In this document: positions 1-7,987 of the stretch, one piece after another
Layout of the letters: every line of letters begins with the position of its first letter
Position numbering within the stretch: position 1 is the first letter of the stretch
Assembly: GCA_041166745.1 (NCBI GenBank)
Contig: JBEEGH010000013.1
Coordinates: forward strand, 62,001 to 126,000
DNA: 64,000 bases
From: DASUCS01 sp041166745
GTDB taxonomy: Bacteria; Actinomycetota; Acidimicrobiia; Acidimicrobiales; JACDCH01
Reading direction: 5' to 3'
Program-made: the position numbers and the translations under genes
The notes under the pieces: generated by a model
Database searches by the model: none
What the model was told of the DNA's origin: nothing
What the model saw: the letters and a program-made list of their open reading frames with translations, nothing else

Positions 1-1246
1 CGCCGACGAGGTCGGGACCGAGGGGAAAGGCGTGCACAGAGAAATGGGCCTCGGTTCGCCCCACGCGCTCCGGCTGGAGATCGTCGAGGTCGTAGGAGTC
101 GCCGGTACGCACCACCTTGGCCAAGTGCTCGTGCAAGCCGAGCGCGACGAGCATCGGGAAGGCATCGACGAGGCGATGGCCGACGAGATCGTTCAACCCG
201 TGCGGCGAGAGCGCGCAGGCCATCGGATTGGCGGCGACGATCTCGAGCGTCCGCGGGTCGGCGGAGTCGACGAGACGAACGACGAGCAGCGCCATCTGGA
301 TGCGTTCAACGAGATCGGCGTACTGCCGGAAGCGTTCCTCGGCGCCTCGCTGCGCCGTGATGTCGATCATGACCCCGCGCAGACCGAGCGGTTGCCGGTT
401 GGCGTCGACGACGACGGTCACCAGATCGCGGAGGCACACGATGCGGCCGTCTGCCGCGATCATTCGGTACTCGAGCTCGACGTCGCCACGACCCTGCAAC
501 GCGGCGGCGTCGTCGGCGAGCACGCGATCGAGATCATCGGGATGGATGTGTTGCTGCCAGAAGCCGACCTCGACCCACTCTGCCGCGGGATAGCCGAGGA
601 TGGCTTCGGCGCGCTCGCTCGCGAACGTGTAGCGCCTGGTCGGGGTGTGCAGGGCCTCCCAGACGATCGCGTCGATGTCGCCGAGGAGGGCGAGGTGTCG
701 ATGGCGCAGTCCTCGTTCACCTTCGAACAACGCGCCCACACCCGCGATCAACGACGCGCACGCGATCACGTAACCGAACATTCCGACGAGCGGCTCGTGG
801 GTGTCGACGCTGAAGGCCGCACACCCCACGACGAGAACGCCGAACGCGAGCGCGGTCGCCGACGTGCGGCGGCCGAAGATCACGATCGCGAGGCCGATGT
901 CGGCAACCAATGCGAGGAGGCACGGCACGTACACCGTCGGCGCGAGGGCGATGAAGCCTGCGCCGAAGAGCTGGTTGGCCAAGAACATGACGACGGGTGG
1001 CCGTCCGGTGCGACGGGTCCACCAGTGCATCAACAAGTCCCAGGGCAGGACGAGCCCGAGGACGGCCCCGGCGATCCACCAGCGGTTGGGGCCGATCGAC
1101 GGCACGGTGGCGGCGAGGACGGCCAGCGCGACGATCGATGCATGGCGAGCCGCGAACACGAGCCGGCCGAGCTCGCGCTGCCAGGCGTTGGGAACAGCCA
1201 CTCGGGCGCGCGGAACGGGAGCCGCCTGCCGCTCCCTCGGACGCAT
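1..1246 (-). CDS. Membrane PAS-domain sensor protein (3' end outside window)
   Basis: The minus-strand frame is open from an ATG at 1246 (preceded by AAAGGGG) to the window edge, giving at least 415 residues. The first ~170 residues hold several hydrophobic stretches (for example AGAVLGLVLPW, ADIGLAIVIFG, FGYVIACASLIAGVGALF), so a multi-pass membrane domain. A PAS_3-type domain follows, with the hallmarks YTFASERAEAILGY, HPDD and DITAQ, then the start of a second PAS-like module (RFRQYADLVERIQMALLVVRL). Such proteins usually end in GGDEF, EAL or histidine kinase domains; the output domain lies beyond the window. It is divergent from the MaoC gene. A long plus-strand reading frame over the same DNA is a shadow. 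Confidence 0.8.
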   Translation of the reverse strand, partial: MRPRERQAAPVPRARVAVPNAWQRELGRLVFAARHASIVALAVLAATVPSIGPNRWWIAGAVLGLVLPWDLLMHWWTRRTGRPPVVMFLANQLFGAGFIALAPTVYVPCLLALVADIGLAIVIFGRRTSATALAFGVLVVGCAAFSVDTHEPLVGMFGYVIACASLIAGVGALFEGERGLRHRHLALLGDIDAIVWEALHTPTRRYTFASERAEAILGYPAAEWVEVGFWQQHIHPDDLDRVLADDAAALQGRGDVELEYRMIAADGRIVCLRDLVTVVVDANRQPLGLRGVMIDITAQRGAEERFRQYADLVERIQMALLVVRLVDSADPRTLEIVAANPMACALSPHGLNDLVGHRLVDAFPMLVALGLHEHLAKVVRTGDSYDLDDLQPERVGRTEAHFSVHAFPLGPDLVG

Positions 1247-1306
1247 TGGTCCCCTTTCGTCGTCCCTGTGCTTCTCGGCACTTTCTGGCCGAAGGTTGAG
1301 CCTCGG

Positions 1307-1312
1307 TACCAT
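1307..1312 (+). promoter_or_regulatory. -10 box TACCAT of a likely leaderless promoter for the MaoC gene
   Basis: TACCAT ends 8 nt before the ATG at 1321. No Shine-Dalgarno sequence is visible. The same TANNNT-6/8 nt-start geometry recurs at many genes in the window. Confidence 0.45.
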
Positions 1313-1320
1313 CCGAGACG

Positions 1321-1836
1321 ATGACGATCCACGATCGGCCCTTCGGCCGCTACTACGAGGACTTCGAGCCGGGCGACATCTACAAGCACTGGCCGGGCAA
1401 GACGATCACCGAGTACGACGACCACTTGTTCTGCCTGATCACGATGAACCACCACCCCACGCACCTCAACGCGTGGTTCGCGGAGCACGAGAGCCCGCAC
1501 GGCAAGAACCTCGTCGTGGGCAATCTGGTGTACTCGCTGGTGCTCGGCATGAGCGTGCCCGACGTGAGCGGCTCGTGCATCGCCAACCTCGAGGTCGAGA
1601 CACTGCGCCACGCGAAGCCGACGTTCCACGGCGACACCATCTACGCCGAGACGCGGGTGCTCGAGAAGCGCATCACGTCCAAACCCGATCGCGGCATCGT
1701 CGCGGTCGAGACGAAGGGCATCAATCAGCGGGGCGAAGAGGTCTGCTACTTCAAGCGCAAGTTGATGGTGTGGACGCGTGACGCCGCACCGCCGCGTGGT
1801 CGTCCCTACGACGAATCCATCTGGGAAGAGGCTTGA
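1321..1836 (+). CDS. MaoC family dehydratase
   Basis: 171 residues, a single hot-dog fold of the MaoC/R-hydratase type. It starts MTIHDRPFGRYYEDFEPGD, the usual N-terminal pattern of stand-alone MaoC dehydratases that act on enoyl-CoA or mesaconyl/methylmalyl-CoA type substrates. The segment MNHHPTHLNAWFA carries the N-x-x-P-x-H core of the hydratase site. The length fits the mesaconyl-CoA hydratase-like subgroup. The exact substrate cannot be read from sequence. Its stop is overlapped by the TTG start of the next gene (TTGA), so the two are probably co-translated. Confidence 0.85.
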   Translation: MTIHDRPFGRYYEDFEPGDIYKHWPGKTITEYDDHLFCLITMNHHPTHLNAWFAEHESPHGKNLVVGNLVYSLVLGMSVPDVSGSCIANLEVETLRHAKPTFHGDTIYAETRVLEKRITSKPDRGIVAVETKGINQRGEEVCYFKRKLMVWTRDAAPPRGRPYDESIWEEA

Positions 1837-2585
1837 GCGCATCGCGGATCAACCCGCTCGCCAACGCGTTCGGTCCGGCCGCGGCCGACTATGAGCGGGC
1901 GCGGCCTTCGTATCCGCCGGAGTCGATCGACATTCTCAGACGTGAGATCAATGTCGGGCCGAGTGCGCGGGTGTGCGACCTGGCGGCGGGCACGGGGAAG
2001 CTCACCCGCCTTCTGGTGGCCACCGGAGCAGATGTCGTCGCGGTCGAGCCCGTTCCCGGTATGCGGGCCCAGCTCTGCGAAGTGCTGCCGGAGATCGAGG
2101 TGCTCGACGGCACCGCTGAGGCGATCCCGTTGGAAGACGGCTCCGTCGACGTCGTCACCGTGGCGCAGGCGTTTCACTGGTTCGAGTTCGACGAGGCCCT
2201 CGCAGAGATCCGCCGCGTGCTGCGCCCGGGCGGAGGCCTGGCCATCCTGTTCAACCAGCGTGATGAGCGCGAGCCCTGGGTGGCGAAGATGAACGAAGTG
2301 ATCCAGTGGCACACGCGAACGGTGTCTCGCTATCAGACGACGGACTGGATCGGACTGCTCAACGGCGCGGGCTATTCCGATGTGGGCGTGAAGACCGTCG
2401 AGTGGGATCAGCCACTCACTCGGGACCTGCTCGCATCGCGCGTTCGTAGTGTCAGCTACGTCGCTGACGAACCAGCCGACGTGCAGCAGGACTACGTCGA
2501 TCGCGTTCTGGCGCTCGCAGACGGCTTCGACGAAACGTTCCCGTTGCCCTACGTCACGCACGTGTGGTTCGGCAAGACCGCCTGA
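1833..2585 (+). CDS. Class I SAM-dependent methyltransferase
   Basis: 250 residues. The SAM-binding motif I reads VCDLAAGTGKLTR near residue 50 and motif II is VVAVEPVPGM. VDVVTVAQAFHWF and RRVLRPGGGLAILF are the motif-IV/post-I hallmarks of the Methyltransf_11/UbiE-like group. The C-terminal third is typical of small-molecule methyltransferases; the substrate is unknown. The TTG start overlaps the MaoC stop (TTGA). The next gene, mutY, starts 22 nt inside its 3' end. Confidence 0.85.
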   Translation: MSASRINPLANAFGPAAADYERARPSYPPESIDILRREINVGPSARVCDLAAGTGKLTRLLVATGADVVAVEPVPGMRAQLCEVLPEIEVLDGTAEAIPLEDGSVDVVTVAQAFHWFEFDEALAEIRRVLRPGGGLAILFNQRDEREPWVAKMNEVIQWHTRTVSRYQTTDWIGLLNGAGYSDVGVKTVEWDQPLTRDLLASRVRSVSYVADEPADVQQDYVDRVLALADGFDETFPLPYVTHVWFGKTA

Positions 2586-3448
2586 ACGCGCTCCAGCGCG
2601 ATCTCCTGCAATGGGGAGAGGGCGCTCGCCGAGATCTGCCCTGGAGGCGCACACGCGATCCGTGGGCGATCCTCGTGTCGGAGCTCATGCTCCAGCAGAC
2701 GCAAGCTCCGCGCGTGGTGCCGAAGTTCGTTGCCTTCCTCGCGCGGTTTCCGACGATCGAAGTGTGCGCGGCCGCGTCTGTTGGCGAGGTCGTCGATGCC
2801 TGGCACGGGCTCGGATACAACCGGCGCGCGGTCAACCTGCATCGCGCTGCGGTCATCATCGATGAACGGCACGGCGGCGTTCTGCCCGACGACCTCGACG
2901 CATTGCTGGCTCTGCCCGGCATCGGTCCGTACACGGCGCGGGCGGTGCTCGTGTTCGCCTTCGAGCACGACCTCGGCCTGGTCGACACCAACGCCGGCCG
3001 CTTCGTATCGCGTGCGCTCGCGGGCCGGCCGCTCGACCTTGCGGACGCGCAGCGACTGGCCGACGGCCAGGTCCCACATGGGCAGGCGTGGGCCTGGGGC
3101 CAGGCGGTCTTCGACTTGGGCGCGGCCGTGTGCACGAAACGGGCGCCCGCATGCGGTGCGTGCCCGATCGCCGCGTCGTGCGCGTGGGCGCTGGCGGGGT
3201 GGCCCGAACCCGATCCCGTCATCGGCTCAGCGGGCGTGACCAAGGGACAGTCGACCTTCGCCGGGTCGTTTCGCCAAGGCCGCGGCCGTCTCGTCGCCGC
3301 GCTGCGATCCGGCCCGGTTGGCGCCGAGGCGATCGCGGTCGCGGCCGGGTGGCCCGACGATCAACCGCGGGCCGCGCAAGCGGTCGCGTCGCTCGTGGCC
3401 GACGGTCTCGCGGTCGTCGACGACGACGGAACCGTCATGCTCCCCTAA
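2564..3448 (+). CDS. mutY: A/G-specific adenine glycosylase MutY
   Basis: 294 residues. MutY removes adenine mispaired with 8-oxoguanine in base excision repair. The HhH-GPD core is clear: catalytic Glu in VSELMLQQTQ, HhH hairpin LPGIGPYTA, catalytic Asp in GLVDTNAGR. The [4Fe-4S] loop follows as Cys-x6-Cys-x2-Cys-x5-Cys (CTKRAPACGACPIAASC). The protein is about 60 residues shorter than E. coli MutY, and the C-terminal NUDIX-like 8-oxoG recognition domain is replaced by a short winged-helix-like tail, as in many actinobacterial homologues. The GTG start overlaps the methyltransferase gene. Its end overlaps the UGSC gene by 4 bp convergently. Confidence 0.93.
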   Translation: MVRQDRLNALQRDLLQWGEGARRDLPWRRTRDPWAILVSELMLQQTQAPRVVPKFVAFLARFPTIEVCAAASVGEVVDAWHGLGYNRRAVNLHRAAVIIDERHGGVLPDDLDALLALPGIGPYTARAVLVFAFEHDLGLVDTNAGRFVSRALAGRPLDLADAQRLADGQVPHGQAWAWGQAVFDLGAAVCTKRAPACGACPIAASCAWALAGWPEPDPVIGSAGVTKGQSTFAGSFRQGRGRLVAALRSGPVGAEAIAVAAGWPDDQPRAAQAVASLVADGLAVVDDDGTVMLP

Positions 3449-3966
3449 CGAGTGACGGATGCCCAGATCTCGTCGAACGCGGCATCGGCCAGCGCGCGCA
3501 TCTCGTCGTCGGTGCGGTCCTGAATCGGATGCGGCACGAACACGCGCGCTACCGCGTCGAAGCCGAGTGCTCTTGCCTGTGTGTCGGCCGCGACGACGAA
3601 CTCGGTCGACGCTACGAACGCCGAGGGAATCCCTCTCGCTTCGAGATCCACGATGTCGTGCACACTGCACGACGTACACGACCCTCAGTCGGCTAAGGCT
3701 TCGATCACCACGTCGCAGGTCGTGGAGATCTCATGACGGAGGTCGATGGGTGCCGGCTTGGTGAACGTCGGCTTGGAGAAGCGGCTCACCGTCACGTCGC
3801 GGGCGGTGAGCAACGCTTCGAGGCGGTCGAGGAACACGTTGCCGCGCGCCTTCGAGATGTCGAGAAGGCCGACCTTCAACCCGGAGAGCGTCTCCGGGCG
3901 AGCCAGCCGTTCGCGGCTCGACGGCGTTCGTTCCGACGTGGGATCGAGCAAACTGCGCTCAGTCAT
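3445..3966 (-). CDS. UGSC family selenoprotein (in-frame UGA read as selenocysteine)
   Basis: Read through the TGA at 3687-3685, this is one 173-residue protein: 93 codons, the TGA (position 94), 79 codons and a TAG stop. The TGA is followed by Gly-Ser-Cys-Thr-Ser-Cys, reproducing the U-G-S-C motif after which the family is named; non-seleno members have Cys at that site. The upstream part (GLKVGLLDISKARGN, TCDVVIEALAD) and the downstream part (HDIVDLEARGIPSAFVAS) are collinear halves of the same domain. A hairpin suited to be a bacterial SECIS starts 11 nt after the TGA. The ATG overlaps the stop of the thioredoxin-fold gene (ATGA). The biochemical role is unknown; a thiol/selenol redox function is inferred from the motif and the neighbour. 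The alternative, two short ORFs or a nonsense pseudogene, is less likely because coding character continues after the TGA. Confidence 0.85.
3655..3673 (-). promoter_or_regulatory. Candidate bacterial SECIS hairpin of the UGSC mRNA
   Basis: On the minus strand GTCGTGC-AGTGT-GCACGAC forms a perfect 7-bp stem with a 5-nt loop containing GU. The stem begins 11 nt and the loop is centred about 21 nt after the TGA codon, inside the range known for SelB-binding bacterial SECIS elements. The hairpin is within the coding sequence, as required in bacteria. Confidence 0.65.
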
Positions 3967-5372
3967 CGAATCTCCCTCGTGACCGGTTGACTGCCGGTCT
4001 CACCATTGGCCCAGCCGGCGATGATCGTCGAGAACAGGCCGGCGCCACCACCAGCGTGCACCAAGACGATGCCCTCGGGTCGGAACTTCGGCAGCTGCGT
4101 GTCCTTGGCCCAGTCGGGCACGCCTTCGGCGATGCCGCCGGCGCCCCGCACGATCTCGGCGCCTTCGAGCAGCGTGAGCTCGTGCAGCCGCTCCTTCACC
4201 TTGGCTCTGGTCCACCCGGCCTCGCGGAACACGCGCCCGTGTTCGGGGCTCACGACGAGGATGGCGTCGAAGACCATCGGCAGCTTTGGGTGCTGCACGG
4301 TGCGCAAGCAGGCCGCGAAAGACCGAGCCAGCGATTCAGGGTCGCGTGACAGCTGGTCGATGACGCCGCGAGGTCCTTCTCCGGGAAAGAGCGTGACCGT
4401 GCTGGCTTCGCGCGCGAACCCACGCTCGACGTGCAATGGCTCCCACGGCGATCCCTCTTCGTCTTCGGGGAAGCAGAACGACACCTTGCCTGGGTTGCCC
4501 TGCGTGGCGCGATCGACGCCGCCGGGGCGACCGCCACCGACGTTGCGGATGACGAGCTGCAACGCTCGACCGATCGTCGCGTTGGCGCGGTTGCCCTGGC
4601 CCAGCACGTTCACGCCCGAGTTCATCCCGATGCGGCGGCGAATCGGTCCATTGACGATGAGCACCGGACCGACAGGCATCGTGGTTGCGAGCAGACCGTG
4701 CATGTTGAACTCGTCGGTGCACGCAGCCTCGAGCGCAGTCAGCACGACCGGGAGATGTTCGGGAGCGCAACCGGCCAGCACCGCGTTGATCGCCACCTTT
4801 TCGACCGTGCACTCGACGAGGTCAGGGGGCACGACCGCGACGATTTCGTCGGCCGCTCTGGTCGTTCCCTCGAGCATGCGCAGCACTCGGCGCTCTGTCG
4901 GAGGAACGACCGGAAGGCCATCGGTCCAGCCGCGGTCGTAGAGCGCCTCCATCTCGTCTTCGAGATCGGCGAGGTCGACGCGGCGCGCCCGCAATCGGTG
5001 GCTCTCGAATCGGGCGCGCAGCTCATCGACCAGCGATGGGTCGACCGAGAGCGATCCGCAGCCCGGTCGATGGTCGGGAAGCCCCGGTCCCAATCCATCG
5101 ACGCCCGTGAATTGCTCCCACGCGTCGCGGCTCCAACCGACGATGCGCTCGCGGTCGTCCGCGATCAGCGTCGGAACCGTTTCGACGTCGTGGTGATATG
5201 AGAAGGAAAGGTCTTCGTCGAACGACACGCTCGCAACGCCAGCGGGGAACATCGGGTCGTCCTGGGTGAAGACGGTGAGCTCGATGCCATCGGTCGCGTC
5301 GAGCTGCTTCAGCACCGGCTCGATCAACGTGCATGTCGGGCACTCCCGCTTCACGACCGCGACGAGCTTCAT
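3963..5372 (-). CDS. Thioredoxin-fold CPTC protein with large UGSC-associated domain
   Basis: 469 residues. The N-terminus is a thioredoxin/glutaredoxin-like fold with a C-P-T-C redox site at residues 11-14 and a cis-Pro-like segment (VETVPTLIADD). After a linker comes a ~330-residue domain I cannot name, beginning LEDEMEALYDRGWTDGLPVVPPT and containing GMNSGVNVLGQGNRANATIGRA and GAGLFSTIIAGW. The ATG at 5372 overlaps the stop of the hydrolase gene (ATGA), and its own stop overlaps the UGSC start, so the three proteins are probably made together. The C-P-T-C site may exchange electrons with the selenoprotein; that is inference. The same frame stays open upstream into the hydrolase gene but there it is only a shadow. 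Confidence 0.8.
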   Translation of the reverse strand: MKLVAVVKRECPTCTLIEPVLKQLDATDGIELTVFTQDDPMFPAGVASVSFDEDLSFSYHHDVETVPTLIADDRERIVGWSRDAWEQFTGVDGLGPGLPDHRPGCGSLSVDPSLVDELRARFESHRLRARRVDLADLEDEMEALYDRGWTDGLPVVPPTERRVLRMLEGTTRAADEIVAVVPPDLVECTVEKVAINAVLAGCAPEHLPVVLTALEAACTDEFNMHGLLATTMPVGPVLIVNGPIRRRIGMNSGVNVLGQGNRANATIGRALQLVIRNVGGGRPGGVDRATQGNPGKVSFCFPEDEEGSPWEPLHVERGFAREASTVTLFPGEGPRGVIDQLSRDPESLARSFAACLRTVQHPKLPMVFDAILVVSPEHGRVFREAGWTRAKVKERLHELTLLEGAEIVRGAGGIAEGVPDWAKDTQLPKFRPEGIVLVHAGGGAGLFSTIIAGWANGETGSQPVTREIR

Positions 5373-6244
5373 GTGAGGAAATCGATGATCGCTCGGTTGA
5401 CCACGGTCGGCCGCTCGAGCTGGAGAAAATGCCCGGCGTCCTCGATGATCTCGACGAAGCAGCCAGGCCCGGTCATCAACGCTGCCGCCATGTGCGCGAT
5501 CTCGACACCCATGCAGCCGTCGTTCTCTCCGTGCAGGTAGAGATGGGGTTGCGGCGGCGCTCCACCGATTGCGTCTTCCTGTGGTTGGAACTCGGGCACC
5601 GTGTGTTCCACCGGGTTCAGTGTGGCTCGGTAGTACTCGAGCGCCGCACTGAGGTTGGCCGGGTCGCGCAGCGACTCCTTCACGTGAGGCAGGTCGGTCG
5701 ACGCGTCGTACCCCGGCGACCAGTCGTCCCACAGTCGGTCGATGAACTCGAGGTCGTTCATCGACACGACGAATTCGGCGAGCGGGTTCTGGAAGAAGAA
5801 CATGTACCAAGAGCGGCGCAGCTGGCGGTAGGTGAGGAACCCTTGCGCGACGGCGCCGCTCGGAGGCACCGCCGCCGTGACGAGCTTGCTCCACCGATCG
5901 GGAGCGAACACCGCCGCACCCGTGGCGATGCGTGCTCCCCAGTCGTGCCCGATGATCACCGCCGAGGCGTCGCCGCCGAGCACCTCGTGCAACGCGATGG
6001 CATCGGCCACCGATGCGCCGTTCTGGTAGCGACCTTGTGCATCGAGCCCGGTCGGCGCGTAGCCGCGCAGCCATGGCGCAACCGCGCGGAAGCCGGCCTC
6101 GGCCAATTGAGGCAGCAGGTGTCGCCACGTCCAGGCGTTGTCCGGGAAACCGTGCAGACAGAGCGCCAGCGGTCCGTCGTCGCCGCACGCGAGGTAGGCG
6201 AAGTCGATGCCGTTGGCGCTCACCCGATGTTCGGTTGGTTCCAT
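5369..6244 (-). CDS. Alpha/beta hydrolase, epoxide hydrolase-like
   Basis: 291 residues, full-length alpha/beta hydrolase. HGFPDNAWTW supplies the oxyanion-hole HGxP motif. The nucleophile elbow GHDWGA carries Asp instead of Ser, which is characteristic of epoxide hydrolases and haloalkane dehalogenases. The catalytic His is in AGHFLQLE near the C-terminus, and tyrosines in the cap region (for example LTYRQLRRSWY) are compatible with epoxide activation. It is the first gene of the operon with the CPTC protein and the UGSC selenoprotein (ATGA overlap downstream). The substrate is unknown. Confidence 0.85.
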   Translation of the reverse strand: MEPTEHRVSANGIDFAYLACGDDGPLALCLHGFPDNAWTWRHLLPQLAEAGFRAVAPWLRGYAPTGLDAQGRYQNGASVADAIALHEVLGGDASAVIIGHDWGARIATGAAVFAPDRWSKLVTAAVPPSGAVAQGFLTYRQLRRSWYMFFFQNPLAEFVVSMNDLEFIDRLWDDWSPGYDASTDLPHVKESLRDPANLSAALEYYRATLNPVEHTVPEFQPQEDAIGGAPPQPHLYLHGENDGCMGVEIAHMAAALMTGPGCFVEIIEDAGHFLQLERPTVVNRAIIDFLT

Positions 6245-6492
6245 GTGTGGGCAAACACTACGAGCCTGTCGAAACCCGCGGCGAGGGATCGATGAAACTC
6301 GCTACCTCGAAGCCAAAGGCCAACTGTTAGGGAGATTCATCGACAGCTAGCGAGAGCCGCACTCATCAACGAGCGACCCGCAGGGGAGTGAGTTGATGTC
6401 GAGGAGTGACATGAGTCACCCGGGGAGAACGGCAAGCAACGCAGAAGTAACCTGCCGACAACAAGTAGTACCGGGGGGGCCCACTGCTCAAC
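6245..6492. other. Intergenic region between divergent genes
   Basis: 248 nt separate the hydrolase and MBL genes. There is an 8-bp inverted repeat (TCGATGAA...TTCATCGA, about 6288-6341) and a 7-bp one (CATCAAC...GTTGATG, about 6363-6397). I recognise no riboswitch, RNA gene or coding sequence here. Both promoters presumably lie within it. Confidence 0.4.
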
Positions 6493-7332
6493 GTGACGTT
6501 CTACGGGGTCCGCGGATCCACGCCATGTCCGTGCGAGGAAAATCTTCGCTACGGAGGCAACACCGCGTGCGTGGCGCTGGAATCGCCGGGCTCCGAGCCG
6601 ATCGTTCTCGATCTCGGTACCGGCCTGCGGTACTGGGGCGACACGCTCGCAAAGGACGGCAGCTTCCGTGGCTCGGCCCTGATCACGCACTTGCACTGGG
6701 ATCATGTGCAGGGCCTGCCCTTCTTCGTTCCAGCCGACCGTGTCGGCGCGAAGTTCGACATCTACGGGCCGGTGCAACCGGATGGCCTCACCCTCGAGCA
6801 GGCCTTCGAAGACTTCATGCGCCCGCCCTACTTCCCGGTGCGGTTCACCGATTTGCGTGGCGACATCCGATTTCACGACGTGAGCGACGCCGACATCGTG
6901 ATCGGCGACGCGAAGGTGAAGGTCCGCAGCGTGCCGCACGTCGGCATCACGAACGGTTATCGCATCGAGATGGGCGGTGCGGTGGTCGCGTACATCAGCG
7001 ATCATCAGCAGCCGATGGACGGGAGCCTGGACGTACCCGATCACGTGATCGAGCTGTGCGACGGTGCCGATCTGCTGATCCACGACGCGCAGTTCACGCC
7101 AGAGGAGTTCGAGGAGAAGCGCCACTGGGGCCATTGCACCGTCGAGTACGCGGTCGAGGTCGCGAGTGCGTCTTCGGTGAAGACGTTGTGCCTGTTCCAT
7201 CACGATCCTTCGCACGGCGACGATGCCGTCGACCAGATGCTCGAGCGGGCGCTCAGGGCGCGCAATGGCTCGGGCACTCCACTCGAAATCGTGGCCGCCG
7301 CTGAGGGCTTGGCCGTCTCCATCGGGGTTTGA
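6493..7332 (+). CDS. MBL-fold metallo-hydrolase (PhnP/phosphodiesterase-like)
   Basis: 279 residues with a GTG start. The metal-binding motif HLHWDHVQG is at about residue 75, and the N-terminus MTFYGVRGSTP with RYGGNTACVALE is the signature of the PhnP/RNase Z-like branch of the metallo-beta-lactamase fold. Further ligands are in VAYISDHQQP and LLIHDAQF, with the final His in GHCTVEYA. The family hydrolyses phosphodiester or cyclic nucleotide bonds; the substrate here is unknown. The flavin reductase gene follows after 19 nt. Confidence 0.82.
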   Translation: MTFYGVRGSTPCPCEENLRYGGNTACVALESPGSEPIVLDLGTGLRYWGDTLAKDGSFRGSALITHLHWDHVQGLPFFVPADRVGAKFDIYGPVQPDGLTLEQAFEDFMRPPYFPVRFTDLRGDIRFHDVSDADIVIGDAKVKVRSVPHVGITNGYRIEMGGAVVAYISDHQQPMDGSLDVPDHVIELCDGADLLIHDAQFTPEEFEEKRHWGHCTVEYAVEVASASSVKTLCLFHHDPSHGDDAVDQMLERALRARNGSGTPLEIVAAAEGLAVSIGV

Positions 7333-7338
7333 CGCCAG

Positions 7339-7344
7339 TACCCT
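7339..7344 (+). promoter_or_regulatory. -10 box TACCCT, likely leaderless promoter of the flavin reductase gene
   Basis: TACCCT lies 7 nt before the GTG at 7352 and no Shine-Dalgarno sequence is present. Confidence 0.4.
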
Positions 7345-7351
7345 CCCGCTC

Positions 7352-7852
7352 GTGACCGCCGAGGAGCACGTGTCGAGCTTCGATGAGGCGAAGTTCCGCC
7401 AAGTCCTCGGTCACTACCCGACGGGGGTGGTGGTGGTCACCGCCGTCGCCGCCGACGGTGAGCCCGCTGGTCTGGCGATCGGCTCGTTCACGTCGGTGTC
7501 GCTCGATCCGCCGCTCGTGGCGTTCTTCCCTGGCAAGGAGTCTTCGAGCTGGCCTCGCATCGAGAGCGCCGGCTCGTTCTGTGTGAACATCCTCGGCGAG
7601 GGCCAGGAGGACATCTGTCGCGTCTTCGCCAGCAAGGGCAGCGACAAGTTCGCCTCGATCGGGTGGCGACCGGGCCGCACGGGCGCCCCGGTCATCAACG
7701 ACGTGATCGCCTGGATCGAGTGCACCGTCGAACGAGTGGATGACGCCGGCGACCACTGGATCGTGCTCGGCCGGGTCGTGGATCTCGACGTGGGCCACTC
7801 GGGCGGGCCCTTGCTCTTCTTCCGCGGAGGCTACGGCCGCTACGAAGTGTGA
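7352..7852 (+). CDS. Flavin reductase family protein
   Basis: 166 residues. FRQVLGHYPTGVVVVTA and SFTSVSLDPPLVAFFPGKES are the FMN-binding signatures of the HpaC/flavin reductase-like split-barrel family. These enzymes reduce FMN or FAD with NAD(P)H for partner monooxygenases, or act as flavin-dependent oxidoreductases. The GTG at 7352 fits the family length and the promoter box; the open frame extends upstream into the MBL gene but that part is not conserved-looking. No monooxygenase is adjacent. Confidence 0.85.
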   Translation: MTAEEHVSSFDEAKFRQVLGHYPTGVVVVTAVAADGEPAGLAIGSFTSVSLDPPLVAFFPGKESSSWPRIESAGSFCVNILGEGQEDICRVFASKGSDKFASIGWRPGRTGAPVINDVIAWIECTVERVDDAGDHWIVLGRVVDLDVGHSGGPLLFFRGGYGRYEV

Positions 7853-7987
7853 TCTTCTCGGCAGGAGAATCACGAAAATACGCCAACTTTGCTGGGATAA
7901 CCCCACGACGTTCGGGTAACTTCGCCACTGAGCGTGGCCGAAGCGACCAGATCGTGCGTATCGGCACCACAGCGGAGGTCGCGGCAG

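Noticed and set aside
32..1324. 430-codon plus-strand frame at the window start
   Set aside because: It is antisense to a clear PAS-domain sequence and has low-complexity, charged translation without any recognisable motif.
3445..3687. The UGSC gene as a pseudogene or frameshift
   Set aside because: There is no frameshift, the frame on both sides is the same, and the only interruption is a TGA at the conserved Sec site, with an adjacent hairpin.
6245..6492. Riboswitch or RNA gene in the 248-nt gap
   Set aside because: I tried to match known riboswitch consensus sequences and found only short inverted repeats.
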